Under the pieces are notes generated by a model. That model saw only the letters and a program-made list of their open reading frames with translations, was not told the origin of the DNA and searched no databases. From Lewinellaceae bacterium (lineage in GTDB: Bacteria; Bacteroidota; Bacteroidia; Chitinophagales; Saprospiraceae), in NCBI GenBank assembly GCA_020636025.1, contig JACJYQ010000005.1, forward strand, positions 186,001 through 250,000: a stretch of DNA of 64,000 nucleotides. Direction: 5' to 3'. A program made the translations under genes and the position numbers. This document shows positions 37,503-46,238 of this stretch, in pieces; positions within the stretch are counted from its first letter, which is position 1, and every line of letters starts with the position of its first letter.

Positions 37503-37515
37503 TTCGTTCTGCTAA

Positions 37516-37968
37516 TTATCGTGTTATCTGCAATGCCTGACCGGTTTGTCCCCAGTCATTCAACCCGTTGCGCAGATGGTAAATTCGTAAGAAACCCATT
37601 CTTTTCATCTCTTCAGCAACTTTAAAGCTGATTTGGCCAGACTTGCAATACAAGGCATACTCCTGATCTTTACCAAAACCGGCAAGCCTGGTCCTGTAAA
37701 TAGGATCACTTACATCGAAACAGACTGCCCGCCAGATATGGCCCCGGTCGAATTCTGCTTCAGTTCTTACATCCAGGATCGGCATATTGGGCTTAGACCT
37801 GATAACGGCTAAAAAGTCCCTGGCATAGATGGATACCAGGGTGGTATCGCGAAATTCGTATTTAAAAGCGGTTGTATCGGCTGTTGTATCCTGGTTGGCA
37901 GTATCGCTTTGTTTATCATTCTTGCAAGCAAAAACAAACAGGATCAGGAATGGAAATAAAATGCGCAT
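37516..37968 (-). CDS. Rhodanese-domain lipoprotein
   Basis: 150 aa from the ATG at 37966-37968, chosen because a lipoprotein signal with lipobox LFVFAC begins there; an upstream frame to 38052 lacks an export signal. After a Thr/Asp-rich linker (about 25-45) comes one rhodanese domain. It includes MPILDVRTEAEFDRGHI and the active-site Cys loop YCKSGQIS. Rhodanese domains transfer sulfane sulfur via a Cys persulfide; as a periplasm-facing lipoprotein its acceptor is unknown. A -7-like TACATTTG lies on the minus strand at 37983-37990. Confidence 0.85.
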   Translation of the reverse strand: MRILFPFLILFVFACKNDKQSDTANQDTTADTTAFKYEFRDTTLVSIYARDFLAVIRSKPNMPILDVRTEAEFDRGHIWRAVCFDVSDPIYRTRLAGFGKDQEYALYCKSGQISFKVAEEMKRMGFLRIYHLRNGLNDWGQTGQALQITR

Positions 37969-38118
37969 GAGTAATTTTTGTGCAAATGTATGTACTGTAA
38001 CTCTTATGATACTTGTGATTTTAAGGATTAATAAGGGCGCTAAGCCAAACACGCAGCAAAAGTTCCCTGTGAGGGAACAACATGGGTTTCCTATAAAAAG
38101 ACAGTAATTGGCAAGCGT

Positions 38119-39651
38119 CTAGGAAGCAGAATCCCGCTTTGAATAAATCTTGTATTGAAGAGATTCGATGGCCATTTCCCACAAAGCTTCATAGGGTACA
38201 ATTTCAATTTCATGAGCCTGGCTGGCTGTACCCGCATCTTTTGTCTGAAGCTGTTTGAGATACCGTGCAGCTTTTCTGGTGGTCGCCTCCCTGTGGAAAT
38301 TGGCAATAGGTATTTGCAGCAGCATTTTGATAAAACAGTTGCTGCGAAATGTGTCGTTCTCCTTCAAATATCGACCACAGTATTTTGCGATACCGTCAAT
38401 CCGGTCAACTGATTTACTGTAATCACGGTCGGCAATGGCATACAAGATCTGGATGATCAGCATGCTGATGTTCATGCCCCGCCTATCCTTGGCAAACAGG
38501 TTAATATCATTGATAAACTTACCCATTTTGAACTTCTTCGACTTTTCGCTGAGGACTGATTCAGGAATTTTCTCTACCCTGATGAGGTAGAAAATATAAG
38601 CCTGGAAGATACTCCACATTTCAACGATCTGTGGTTGTTTGTCCTTGAAGTGAGGGTAGTTGATCACCTTCTCATAGAGCTGGTATGCTTCCGTGTAGTG
38701 ACCGGTTTTCATGGCCAGGGAGAAAAACAGTTCCTGTAGCTTGAACCAGTTAAAAGAGCCTTCCTCAAAGTAATATTCACAGCGATTGATTACCTGTTGT
38801 CCTTTTTCGAATTCTCCGAGCTGGAGATAGCACACAACAAGGTTATAGTAGAACACCTGCAAAGGCAAGCCGCTATCGTACTCTTTCTTGTCGAAGAATG
38901 CAATGGCGTCCTCGCAAAGTTTTGCGGTATTTTTATAGTCATTTACGCTGTTGTAAATGAGGAGATGAACCATTCGGCCGAAAAGGTGCAATTTGAACGA
39001 ATCGCACTTTTTCATAAAACCCTTTAGTTCATCGTAATAGGCCTTGGCCTGATCCATGACCTCTTTCTTGGTTGACTTGCTGTTGGTATACTGAGCCATC
39101 AGTTCTGAATAATAAAATTCAGCTTTGCTCTCCATCAACCAAATTTCTTCGTATTCCTGATATTGCTTTTTGATTGCCTCGTACTTATTGATATCTCCAT
39201 CAACTGTGCTGTATTGCAATCTTAGCACCCGCAAAATGTCCAGGGTTAGCTCTGTAAATTCGAAGTATTGGGCGTGTCGCAGCAAACGTTCCAGCTGATC
39301 GATGCCTATAATTTTGGCATTTCGGATCATCAGGGTCATAGCTGCCGACCATTTTTTATAACATTCGAAAAAGGCTTTTTGCCTGCTTGAAAAGTTGGCC
39401 TCCTTAAAATCCAGTAGGAACAGAGCGTGAAGCAAACGCTCTTTCAGCTTGTTTTTCAAACTCGTGACGTTCACCCCTGATTTTGGTGGGAAAAGGGCTT
39501 TTACATCATCGTCACTTTCAATCTTTTTATCCAGAAGCGCATTGAACAGAATATCCATTTTTGAACCAGGTTCAATAATGGAATTCATGTATTCATTGCT
39601 CTTTAACTTGGTTTTGTTGAGCAAGCCAACAAGCTCGATTAAGTCGCGCAT
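38119..39651 (-). CDS. Large alpha-helical repeat protein of unknown function
   Basis: 510 aa from the ATG at 39649-39651 (MRDLIELVGLLNK); a TTG-initiated frame to 39720 adds 23 unlikely residues. No signal peptide, no membrane segment. The sequence is almost entirely helical with TPR-like character in the middle (for example LQVFYYNLVVCYLQLGEFEKGQQVI and AMKTGHYTEAYQLYEKVI). Similar long cytoplasmic proteins with an N-terminal LIELVGLxNK motif occur in related Bacteroidota as far as I recall, without assigned function. It stands alone on the minus strand. A scaffold or protein-binding role is a reasonable guess only. Confidence 0.75.
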   Translation of the reverse strand: MRDLIELVGLLNKTKLKSNEYMNSIIEPGSKMDILFNALLDKKIESDDDVKALFPPKSGVNVTSLKNKLKERLLHALFLLDFKEANFSSRQKAFFECYKKWSAAMTLMIRNAKIIGIDQLERLLRHAQYFEFTELTLDILRVLRLQYSTVDGDINKYEAIKKQYQEYEEIWLMESKAEFYYSELMAQYTNSKSTKKEVMDQAKAYYDELKGFMKKCDSFKLHLFGRMVHLLIYNSVNDYKNTAKLCEDAIAFFDKKEYDSGLPLQVFYYNLVVCYLQLGEFEKGQQVINRCEYYFEEGSFNWFKLQELFFSLAMKTGHYTEAYQLYEKVINYPHFKDKQPQIVEMWSIFQAYIFYLIRVEKIPESVLSEKSKKFKMGKFINDINLFAKDRRGMNISMLIIQILYAIADRDYSKSVDRIDGIAKYCGRYLKENDTFRSNCFIKMLLQIPIANFHREATTRKAARYLKQLQTKDAGTASQAHEIEIVPYEALWEMAIESLQYKIYSKRDSAS

Positions 39652-40485
39652 GGCGTCAATTGTTTTAGCATCCGATGGATTACAACAGATAGTTACATAA
39701 CAGGCGTGCTGTTCATGCAAATGAGAAAACTAAAAACAATCGGAAGAGGATGACTATAAAGGGAAAAGAAAGTAGGGCGACACAGTAAATGAAGGTGCTG
39801 CTGCTCGTAAAACTTTTCACCAAGGCGGATTATAAGTTGTCCATGCTTCAAGGAAAACTACGGATTAAAGCCCAAAGGTAAAAAAACTATAATAAGTCAG
39901 ATAATATGCAATGATATCAATTTAGTATTTTATTACTATGTGCAAATATTATACCCAAGAATTCTAAAATCACAGGATAAAGCAATTATGCAAATATGTG
40001 ACAGAAAGATAGCTGTGAAGTAGGGTGATGGCTAAGGTAGCTAGTACAAATAGGGGCAAAAAAAAAAACGCGGCACACTTTTGCACCGCGTTCGGATTTC
40101 CCGTATATAATCTCATGAAAAGTTTCAAAACAAGGATCAATGAATCAACCGCTTTCTTTCATTTCATCGCCGTTCCCTTTCATTGATGATACAAAAGTGC
40201 AACAAGTTGCACCACATGTAAAGGACAAGATTTCAAGTTTGTTGAATAAAATATTTTGATAAAACCATTATAAAATCAGCCACAAAAAAACATAAAGTGC
40301 TGATTTTCAATTTACAACAACATAATCATTGCAATTAACATGAAATACAATCTCCTCAATTTGTTGATTATTTTTATTGAAAAATAGATGAAAAAAAGTT
40401 TATATTTTTTTTCAAGCCTGTTTTTTTACCTGATTTATTTGGCTCAAGCACTTCAAAAACAGTTCACTTCGCTTTGTCCCCTGGC
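39652..40485. other. Long intergenic region
   Basis: About 830 bp, AT-rich, without a convincing gene. It contains a minus-strand terminator (40057-40092), a hairpin with a 9-bp stem (40272-40280 with 40299-40307), and a 9-bp ATCAATGAA/TTCATTGAT dyad around 40138-40190. A small RNA could lie between rfbA and the terminator, but nothing specific was identified. Confidence 0.5.
40057..40092 (-). terminator. Minus-strand intrinsic terminator
   Basis: On the minus strand AACGCGG pairs with CCGCGTT and is followed by about ten T. It lies about 390 bp downstream of the rfbA stop, so it ends either a long rfbA 3' untranslated region or an unannotated small transcript. Confidence 0.7.
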
Positions 40486-41352
40486 TTATCCTGCTTTCAA
40501 TATGTTGAGCAAATATTCACCATATCCGCTTTTAAGGAACTTGTGCCCGAGTTTCTCCAAACCTTCATCATTAATAAATCCCATTTCCCAGGCCACTTCT
40601 TCGACACAACCAATCTTTAGCCCCTGCCTGTCTTCAATTGCCTGCACAAATTGTCCGGCCTGCATCAGTGACTCATGTGTTCCAGTATCCAGCCAGGCGT
40701 ATCCTCTGCCCATGGCCCGTACTTCCAGCTTTCTTTTCTCCAGGTAGTATTTATTTACGTCGGTAATTTCATATTCACCACGAGCACTTGGCTTTAAGTT
40801 TTTAGCCACCTCTACCACCGAGTTGTCATAAAAATATATACCCGGTACTGCAAAATGACTTTTAGGTTTCGCTGGTTTTTCCTCAATACTGATGGCTTTT
40901 AGGTTTTTATCAAATTCAACCACGCCATAGCGCTCCGGATCGGCCACCTGATAAGCGAAGATGATACCGCCATCCGGAGACTGACATGAGCGCATCATAT
41001 CGCCGAGACCCGCACCATAAAAAATATTGTCTCCCAAAATGAGCGAACTTGAATCATTTCCAATAAAGGGAGCACCCAGCACGAAGGCCTGGGCAAGTCC
41101 ATTTGGCTCGTATTGTGGTACGTAAGAGAAAGACATGCCCAACTGGGAACCGTCACCCAGAAGCTGTTCAAATTTCGGCAAATCATGTGGTGTGGATATA
41201 ATCAGCACCTCCCTGATGCCAGCGAGCATAAGTGTGCTCAGCGGATAATAAATCATGGGTTTATCATAAACCGGCATGAGTTGCTTACTAACAGCCAGTG
41301 TCAATGGGTAAAGTCGGGTACCCATTCCACCGGCAAGTATGATTCCTTTCAT
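40486..41352 (-). CDS. rfbA: Glucose-1-phosphate thymidylyltransferase
   Basis: 288 aa, the normal size for RmlA/RfbA. It converts glucose 1-phosphate and dTTP to dTDP-glucose, the first step to dTDP-L-rhamnose and other deoxysugars for surface polysaccharides. The nucleotide-binding signature GGMGTRLYPLT sits at the N-terminus with the substrate motif YDKPMIYYPLSTLM next. Later come LGDNIFYG (metal-binding Asp), VEEKPAKPKSHFAVPGIYFYD and RGEYEITDVN. The other dTDP-rhamnose genes (rfbB, C, D) are not adjacent. The oxidoreductase gene lies 52 bp upstream on the same strand. Confidence 0.96.
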   Translation of the reverse strand: MKGIILAGGMGTRLYPLTLAVSKQLMPVYDKPMIYYPLSTLMLAGIREVLIISTPHDLPKFEQLLGDGSQLGMSFSYVPQYEPNGLAQAFVLGAPFIGNDSSSLILGDNIFYGAGLGDMMRSCQSPDGGIIFAYQVADPERYGVVEFDKNLKAISIEEKPAKPKSHFAVPGIYFYDNSVVEVAKNLKPSARGEYEITDVNKYYLEKRKLEVRAMGRGYAWLDTGTHESLMQAGQFVQAIEDRQGLKIGCVEEVAWEMGFINDEGLEKLGHKFLKSGYGEYLLNILKAG

Positions 41353-41359
41353 ATAATAT

Positions 41360-41386
41360 AATTAGCCAATTAGCTAATGTGCTAAT
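41360..41386. repeat. Short octamer tandem array
   Basis: Three consecutive 8-bp units AATTAGCC, AATTAGCT and AATGTGCT, followed by AATC, fill the 52-bp gap between rfbA and the oxidoreductase gene. The sequence ATTAGCTAAT inside it is palindromic. Confidence 0.6.
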
Positions 41387-41404
41387 CTTATTTAATAATT
41401 GAGA

Positions 41405-42775
41405 TTATAGAATTACCTGTTCAACCTTTTTTGTTTCCCGGCTTTTTTCAGCCATAAAACCCATCACGTGGCTTTCGATTGAGGCATCAATGGTGGAAGT
41501 CAACAAATCCGGATTGCGCTGCCCTACTGCCTGAAGCCAGTCACGAACCAGCCGCCAGTCGCCGCCTCCGTGCCCGTCACCGCTTGACTGGTCATAAACC
41601 GTACTCTTGCCCGTACGGAAGTCATTAACTGTAAAGGTTTCCATATCCCCCACTACATCCCCCATGCTACCCATGATACGGGTACGGCGTCCAGCATAAG
41701 AGGTAAATGCTTCCATCGAAAAACTGGCAGTGGTACCCCCTTCAAAAACCATGGACGAAACATAATGATCCTCCTGATTATTATCCATGTCGTACACGCA
41801 GCGTCCGTAATTGGTAGTCCTCAATTGTTCGAGGATATACTCACCTTGCTTAGACTTGTCCTCTGGCAGATCAAATACATACGTTCTGGCTCTTTCCCGG
41901 TAATAGATCTTCATGGCAGAGTATGGACAGGTGGCTTCAGCAGCACAGCCATCCATACACCTGGGTGTGCTGCCCGCTGGCGCATTTTCTTTCCGGAACC
42001 AACTCAAACTGCCCATGGCTACTATTTCCCGGCATGGTTTGCCAATCATCCAACGCATGATATCGAGATCGTGGCAGCTTTTGGCTAAAATGATAGGTGT
42101 CGTAGCATGTCTGTCATGCCAGTTGCCCCGAACATAACTGTGGCTCATGTGAATATGCTCAATGGGTTCCATGTGCTGCACACTGATTATCTCTCCCAAC
42201 TGTCCACTTTGCATGATCTCCCGCAATTTGATGAAATAAGGAGCATAGCGAAGCACATGACAAACAGCCACGATCCTGCCTGTTTTTTTGGTCATAGCCA
42301 GTATGTCCCGGCATTCTTTCTCTGAGGGGGAAATTGGCTTTTCCAGCAGCACATCATATCCGGCTTTCAGGGCGGCCATACAAGGACCGTAATGCAAATC
42401 GTCCGGAGTAGTGACCAACACGGCATCGGCAAATTTCGGACGCTGAAAAACATGCTCCCAGGTTTCAAAACGGTTTTCTTCCGGAATGTTGTGCTTTTCC
42501 GTATACCGTTCGTTGCGAACAGGAATTGGTTCTGCAACGCCCACGACATCCATCTCATCTGGATAACTTAAAGCAAAGTTCCCGTAAACATTCCCCCTGT
42601 TGCCAGCACCAAGAGTGATCACTGTCACTGGCTTTTCCGGCTTGCGGTGAAGCGGATTGTATGACAAATCAGGTATGATCTGATGAACGTCATATTCGTC
42701 TTTGAAACCGCTTAACATGGCTGCTCCTGTTGCGACTCCAAGCGTTTTGAGGATTTTACGTCGTGAAATAGGCAT
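41405..42775 (-). CDS. Gfo/Idh/MocA family oxidoreductase with Tat signal
   Basis: 456 aa. The N-terminus has a twin-arginine signal (MPISRRKILKTLGVATGAAML), implying folded export to the periplasm with bound NAD(P). The Rossmann domain follows with GAGNRGNVYG (about 55) and the family lysine motif EKPISPSEKE. The C-terminal substrate domain is of the long Gfo/Idh/MocA type and includes a Cys-bearing segment, RCMDGCAAEATCPYSA. Members oxidise or reduce sugars and sugar-like substrates; the substrate here is not evident. A -7-like TACCTTTG on the minus strand at 42819-42826 is a likely promoter element. Confidence 0.9.
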   Translation of the reverse strand: MPISRRKILKTLGVATGAAMLSGFKDEYDVHQIIPDLSYNPLHRKPEKPVTVITLGAGNRGNVYGNFALSYPDEMDVVGVAEPIPVRNERYTEKHNIPEENRFETWEHVFQRPKFADAVLVTTPDDLHYGPCMAALKAGYDVLLEKPISPSEKECRDILAMTKKTGRIVAVCHVLRYAPYFIKLREIMQSGQLGEIISVQHMEPIEHIHMSHSYVRGNWHDRHATTPIILAKSCHDLDIMRWMIGKPCREIVAMGSLSWFRKENAPAGSTPRCMDGCAAEATCPYSAMKIYYRERARTYVFDLPEDKSKQGEYILEQLRTTNYGRCVYDMDNNQEDHYVSSMVFEGGTTASFSMEAFTSYAGRRTRIMGSMGDVVGDMETFTVNDFRTGKSTVYDQSSGDGHGGGDWRLVRDWLQAVGQRNPDLLTSTIDASIESHVMGFMAEKSRETKKVEQVIL

Positions 42776-42818
42776 GATCGGAAGGGTTTAAATACCTGTT
42801 CTTGAAAAATTTCCAAGC

Positions 42819-42826
42819 CAAAGGTA
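42819..42826 (-). promoter_or_regulatory. -7 element of the oxidoreductase gene, next to a terminator
   Basis: The minus strand reads TACCTTTG about 45 bp upstream of the start codon. The -33 position falls inside the tonB terminator hairpin, so terminator and promoter are directly joined. Confidence 0.5.
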
Positions 42827-42857
42827 AAAAAGCCCTCCGGAAAAACCGGAAGGCTTT
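42826..42857 (-). terminator. Terminator of the exb/tonB operon
   Basis: On the minus strand AAAGCCTTCCGG pairs with CCGGAGGGCTTT and is followed by a T-run, about 35 bp after the stop of the last tonB gene. Confidence 0.8.
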
Positions 42858-42889
42858 CGCGCTTTGGGATCATGATGTTCGGGGGGGAA

Positions 42890-43726
42890 TTATTGCAAAT
42901 TAAACCTGACCGGGATGGTATATCTAACTTTTACCGGATACCCATTTGATTCACCCGGCAACCAGTTTGGCATAGCAGAAACTACCCGCACGGATTCCTG
43001 ACCACAGCCCCCTCCAATGTCTTTTATGATCTCTACACCATAGATCTCTCCTTCTTTACCTATCACAAAAGACAGGACAACCACACCCTGAATGTTGTTT
43101 TCCCTGGCCAGATCCGGATAGCGAATATGTTTTTTCAGGTATTCGAAAAGCTCGGATTCTCCTCCAATGAAAGAAGGCGCTTTTTGAAGCTCATAGGGAG
43201 CTTTTATGCCGTCATCCGGGATTCCAGCTTCACCTTTATTATTGGTTGTAACCAATTCGGAACCAAGATCCGGTGGACCTGTATCATCTAATCCACTTGA
43301 TGTTGTCCTTCCAATTTCCTGATTAGCCTGGATGAGTACATCATGTGAAGAAAACTCATCAGTATCCTGCACAAGTTCATCGCTTTCCACTATGGGTGGC
43401 ACAAACTTGATTACGCTCCGTGGTGTTCTACTTTTTTTCAACTTTGGCAATGGCTTTGCTGGAGTCATAGTTAGTTTCGGAAGTACCAAATCACACAAGT
43501 GCCTTTCCTCAATCTCTGCTTCAAGATGACTAGAATGGCTACCAAAAGCTTTTAGCAGATTGGGCAACAAGGTTAGCAGAGCAATTAAACCCAGGCCAAT
43601 ACCCAGTGCCTTCACAAGCGTTTTTGGATATTCTCTTCTTATCTGATAGGCGCCATAAGCCTTGTTACGATTGGCAAATACCAATTCCAGTGCGTCCCTG
43701 TGGGACACAGTTTTTTGTGCTTTCAT
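42890..43726 (-). CDS. Energy transducer TonB, second copy (no poly-Pro tract)
   Basis: 278 aa. A cytoplasmic N-terminus (ALELVFANRNKAYGAYQIRREYPK) is followed by one membrane helix (about residues 35-55), a periplasmic linker, and a TonB C-terminal domain. That domain contains IRYPDLARENNIQGVVVLSFVIGKEG and ends VRYTIPVRFNLQ. TonB carries proton-motive-force energy from ExbB/ExbD to outer-membrane receptors. Its linker is short on proline, unlike the paralogue directly upstream with which it shares domain order, motifs and length. The two copies probably arose by tandem duplication. A terminator between them suggests this copy is expressed at a different level. Confidence 0.9.
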   Translation of the reverse strand: MKAQKTVSHRDALELVFANRNKAYGAYQIRREYPKTLVKALGIGLGLIALLTLLPNLLKAFGSHSSHLEAEIEERHLCDLVLPKLTMTPAKPLPKLKKSRTPRSVIKFVPPIVESDELVQDTDEFSSHDVLIQANQEIGRTTSSGLDDTGPPDLGSELVTTNNKGEAGIPDDGIKAPYELQKAPSFIGGESELFEYLKKHIRYPDLARENNIQGVVVLSFVIGKEGEIYGVEIIKDIGGGCGQESVRVVSAMPNWLPGESNGYPVKVRYTIPVRFNLQ

Positions 43727-43831
43727 TTCCCTTAAAATTAAATGGTGAAAAGATGTCTAAGCTGGCCTGCCTATATTAATAAGATGCACCTTATTGATGT
43801 TTTGGCGTGTAAAACAGAACTATTTGAACAT

Positions 43832-43864
43832 AAAAAAAGCGGTCCCGAAAAATCGGAACCGCTT
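43832..43864 (-). terminator. Terminator between the two tonB genes
   Basis: On the minus strand AAGCGGT.CCGA pairs with TCGG.ACCGCTT, followed by a T-run. It lies about 65 bp past the stop of the first tonB gene, so it would limit expression of the second copy. Confidence 0.75.
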
Positions 43865-43928
43865 ACTAAACTTTCTAATTCACGCAGGTCAATTACCATT
43901 GAACTGCCCAGAATCATTCAACTATTTG

Positions 43929-44765
43929 TTACTCAAGTTTGAAACGCACAGGCAATGTGTAGCGAACTTTTACAGCATGACCATTCGCTTCACCTGGCGT
44001 CCATTTTGGCATTGACTTCACAACACGGACGGCTTCTTTACCGCAACCACCGCCAATATCCCTAAGAATTTGCACATCACTCACAGAGCCGTCTTTATTG
44101 ACTACGAATGTGAGCGGTACAACTCCGGAAATGTTGTTTTCTTTAGCCAGAGCCGGGTATTCAATGTTTTTCTGTAGGAACTTGAACAGTTCGCCTTCTC
44201 CACCAGGGAAACTTGGTGGCTTTTGAATGTCAAACATTTCAAAAGTCTTTTCCTCTACCACCTTTGGCTCTTCAATAATTTCAAGCTCAGAAGGGTTCTC
44301 ATCGATGGTTGGAGGAGCCTCATCGTTACCTTTTTTATCCTCGGTACCGATATCTTCTTCTTTCTCAACGAGTTCTTCAATTGCCTTTTGCTCCTCTTCA
44401 ACCACCTCTTCATCCTTCTTCACAACAGGAGGTACAAACTTAACTGTAGACCTTGTTGGAGGCGGCGGCGTTGGAGGCGGCGGCGGTGGCGGTGGCGGTG
44501 GATTGTTTGGATCAATATCCGGTGGAGGGCCCAATTCTGCAATTACATCAATTGGCTTCTCTTTAGGTACCATTCCACGAACCGCACTCATAATGGCCGG
44601 GAGTACAGCGACAAACACAATCAATAACAAACTGATGGCCAAAGCCCGGCTCAAATACTTGGTATAAGCACGGCGGAGCTGATACGCTCCGTAAGCCTTG
44701 TTACGGTTTGAAAAGATTATGTCCAGTACATCCCGATAGGTGACATTCCCTTTTTCTTGTGCCAT
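43929..44765 (-). CDS. Energy transducer TonB, first copy (poly-Pro linker)
   Basis: 278 aa. The cytoplasmic N-terminus (DIIFSNRNKAYGAYQLRRAYTK) precedes a single membrane helix (about 37-60). A proline-rich linker at about 82-100 has a run of ten Pro then TPPPPT. It is followed by an acid-rich stretch and the TonB C-terminal domain (about 195-278, with IEYPALAKENNISGVVPLTFVV and VRYTLPVRFKLE). The rigid Pro linker is the classical periplasm-spanning element. It follows two exbD genes and exbB, giving a complete transducing complex. Confidence 0.93.
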   Translation of the reverse strand: MAQEKGNVTYRDVLDIIFSNRNKAYGAYQLRRAYTKYLSRALAISLLLIVFVAVLPAIMSAVRGMVPKEKPIDVIAELGPPPDIDPNNPPPPPPPPPPTPPPPTRSTVKFVPPVVKKDEEVVEEEQKAIEELVEKEEDIGTEDKKGNDEAPPTIDENPSELEIIEEPKVVEEKTFEMFDIQKPPSFPGGEGELFKFLQKNIEYPALAKENNISGVVPLTFVVNKDGSVSDVQILRDIGGGCGKEAVRVVKSMPKWTPGEANGHAVKVRYTLPVRFKLE

Positions 44766-44834
44766 GGATCTTTAATTTTAATTATTTATGCTTCAAACGC
44801 CGGCTCACAAACCGGCGATTCGGCAGATTAATTT

Positions 44835-45467
44835 TTAGTTGGTGGCAGCATCAAGCTGTTCTTCAGCACTAAACTTCAGGCCTCCTGCAGGATTCTTTAC
44901 AAATTCCCGTTCCAGATCGGAAACGTTCAGGATCACGTAGTAACGAACCTTGGTAATGGCCATTTCATCCAGCGCATCCACCAGATTTTTATACCTGGAC
45001 TCTCTCATGGGCTTGATGATCACGTTGATGTAAGAACCTTTGAGGTCTTCTTCAACCCCTTCTTTGTTCTTTTTCTTGTAATCCTCCATCCCGAAAATGC
45101 CTTTTACCTTGTCCATTTTGTTCAAGATGACCTGGCGAAGCCCTTCTGCAGAATAATCTGTAGAGTCGAGCTTGGCATCAGTAATACCTTCGTACCAGTA
45201 AACTTTATCGTCAGCACCCAACAAAAGGGTAAGTACTTTTGATTCCTTTACTGGTGGAGGGGGATCCTCTTTATCAACATCTTTATCCGGCATTACAAGT
45301 GCCATGATTTGAGGTTTAGCCAGTGTTGTTGTCAACATGAAGAACGTAATGAGCAGGAACCCGAGGTCAACCATTGGCGTAAAGTCAATTTTGGTTGACA
45401 TCTTTTTGGATCTGACCTTTTTACCTTTCTGTTTACCACCACCGGTGTCTTGAGCTATTTCAGCCAT
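44835..45467 (-). CDS. ExbD-type biopolymer transport protein (copy 2)
   Basis: 210 aa, longer than E. coli ExbD as is common in this phylum. After a basic N-terminus (KGKKVRSKKMSTKIDFTPMVDLGFLLITFFML) the single helix carries the conserved Asp of the ExbD/TolR family (MVDLGF), needed for proton-driven energy coupling. The periplasmic domain ends about residue 200 with KVRYYVILNVSDLE. It follows another exbD gene by 67 bp and precedes tonB by 69 bp on the same strand. Confidence 0.93.
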   Translation of the reverse strand: MAEIAQDTGGGKQKGKKVRSKKMSTKIDFTPMVDLGFLLITFFMLTTTLAKPQIMALVMPDKDVDKEDPPPPVKESKVLTLLLGADDKVYWYEGITDAKLDSTDYSAEGLRQVILNKMDKVKGIFGMEDYKKKNKEGVEEDLKGSYINVIIKPMRESRYKNLVDALDEMAITKVRYYVILNVSDLEREFVKNPAGGLKFSAEEQLDAATN

Positions 45468-45534
45468 ATCGCTGTTGCTTTTTTTTGATGAATGATACAG
45501 GAGTCAGTTAAACAATACCAACTCCCCGATTCAG

Positions 45535-46188
45535 TTATTCTTCACCCTCTTTCTTGGCGCCGCCCTCAAGCGATGTGATCAGGTTAAATTTATTGACATT
45601 AATATCTGTCAAAGTATTGATCACTTTCTCAATGGCGGGGTAAGGAGTGTCTTTATCAGCTTTTACAACCATCACGTACTCGTCCTTTACTTTTCCTTCC
45701 TGTTTCATTCGGAATTGTGCAAGACGTGCATTGTGAATCCAGTCGGCCAACTCACTGTTATTAATATCAGCTGTATCAACCGGAATTCCTTCGCTTTTAT
45801 AAGAAGCTCTTTCGGTTGGTGACAGGTCGATATACTTTTTGAGTTGCTTGCGAGGCACTCCAAATCCACCCAGATTGGCAAACTTGAGCTTCTCCTGGTC
45901 ATCCAGGCCTAGATTGTAACGAGAGTTAACATCATCAATTAGGCTCATACGGGTGTGCGATCCCGCCATATCCAGAAATATCTGTCCTTCCTTGCTAACG
46001 GTAATGGTAAGCGTACCTGCGTCAGGAAGTTTGGTTTCAGATATGGACGATGGCGTATCCACAACGACGGTCTCCTGTGGCTTGGCCTTTGCTGTAAGCA
46101 TGAAGAAGGTCAACAGGAGAAATGCCACATCAGTCATCGCTGTCATGTCGATGGACGGCGCACCCCGTTTTGGTTTATGCTTTGGCAT
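45535..46188 (-). CDS. ExbD-type biopolymer transport protein (copy 1)
   Basis: 217 aa. The N-terminus KPKRGAPSIDMTAMTDVAFLLLTFFMLT has the basic cytoplasmic tail, the single helix and its proton-coupling Asp (TDVAF). The periplasmic domain ends with INVNKFNLITSLEG. It differs clearly from the second exbD, suggesting the two form a hetero-assembly with ExbB. That is established for some Bacteroidota ExbB-ExbD-ExbD systems only by gene order, so it remains inference here. Confidence 0.93.
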   Translation of the reverse strand: MPKHKPKRGAPSIDMTAMTDVAFLLLTFFMLTAKAKPQETVVVDTPSSISETKLPDAGTLTITVSKEGQIFLDMAGSHTRMSLIDDVNSRYNLGLDDQEKLKFANLGGFGVPRKQLKKYIDLSPTERASYKSEGIPVDTADINNSELADWIHNARLAQFRMKQEGKVKDEYVMVVKADKDTPYPAIEKVINTLTDINVNKFNLITSLEGGAKKEGEE

Positions 46189-46238
46189 ATCTTTTTATTT
46201 ATGAGTTAAGAATTTTGAACGTTGGGTAACCAGTAAAA

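Noticed and set aside
40388..40747. 119-codon plus-strand frame overlapping the end of rfbA
   Set aside because: Most of it is antisense to rfbA, which has full family motifs; the beginning is low-complexity T-rich sequence.
44223..44667. Two antisense frames across the tonB poly-Pro region
   Set aside because: They consist of Gly-, Ser- or Arg-rich runs created by the reverse complement of proline codons; tonB on the minus strand explains the region.
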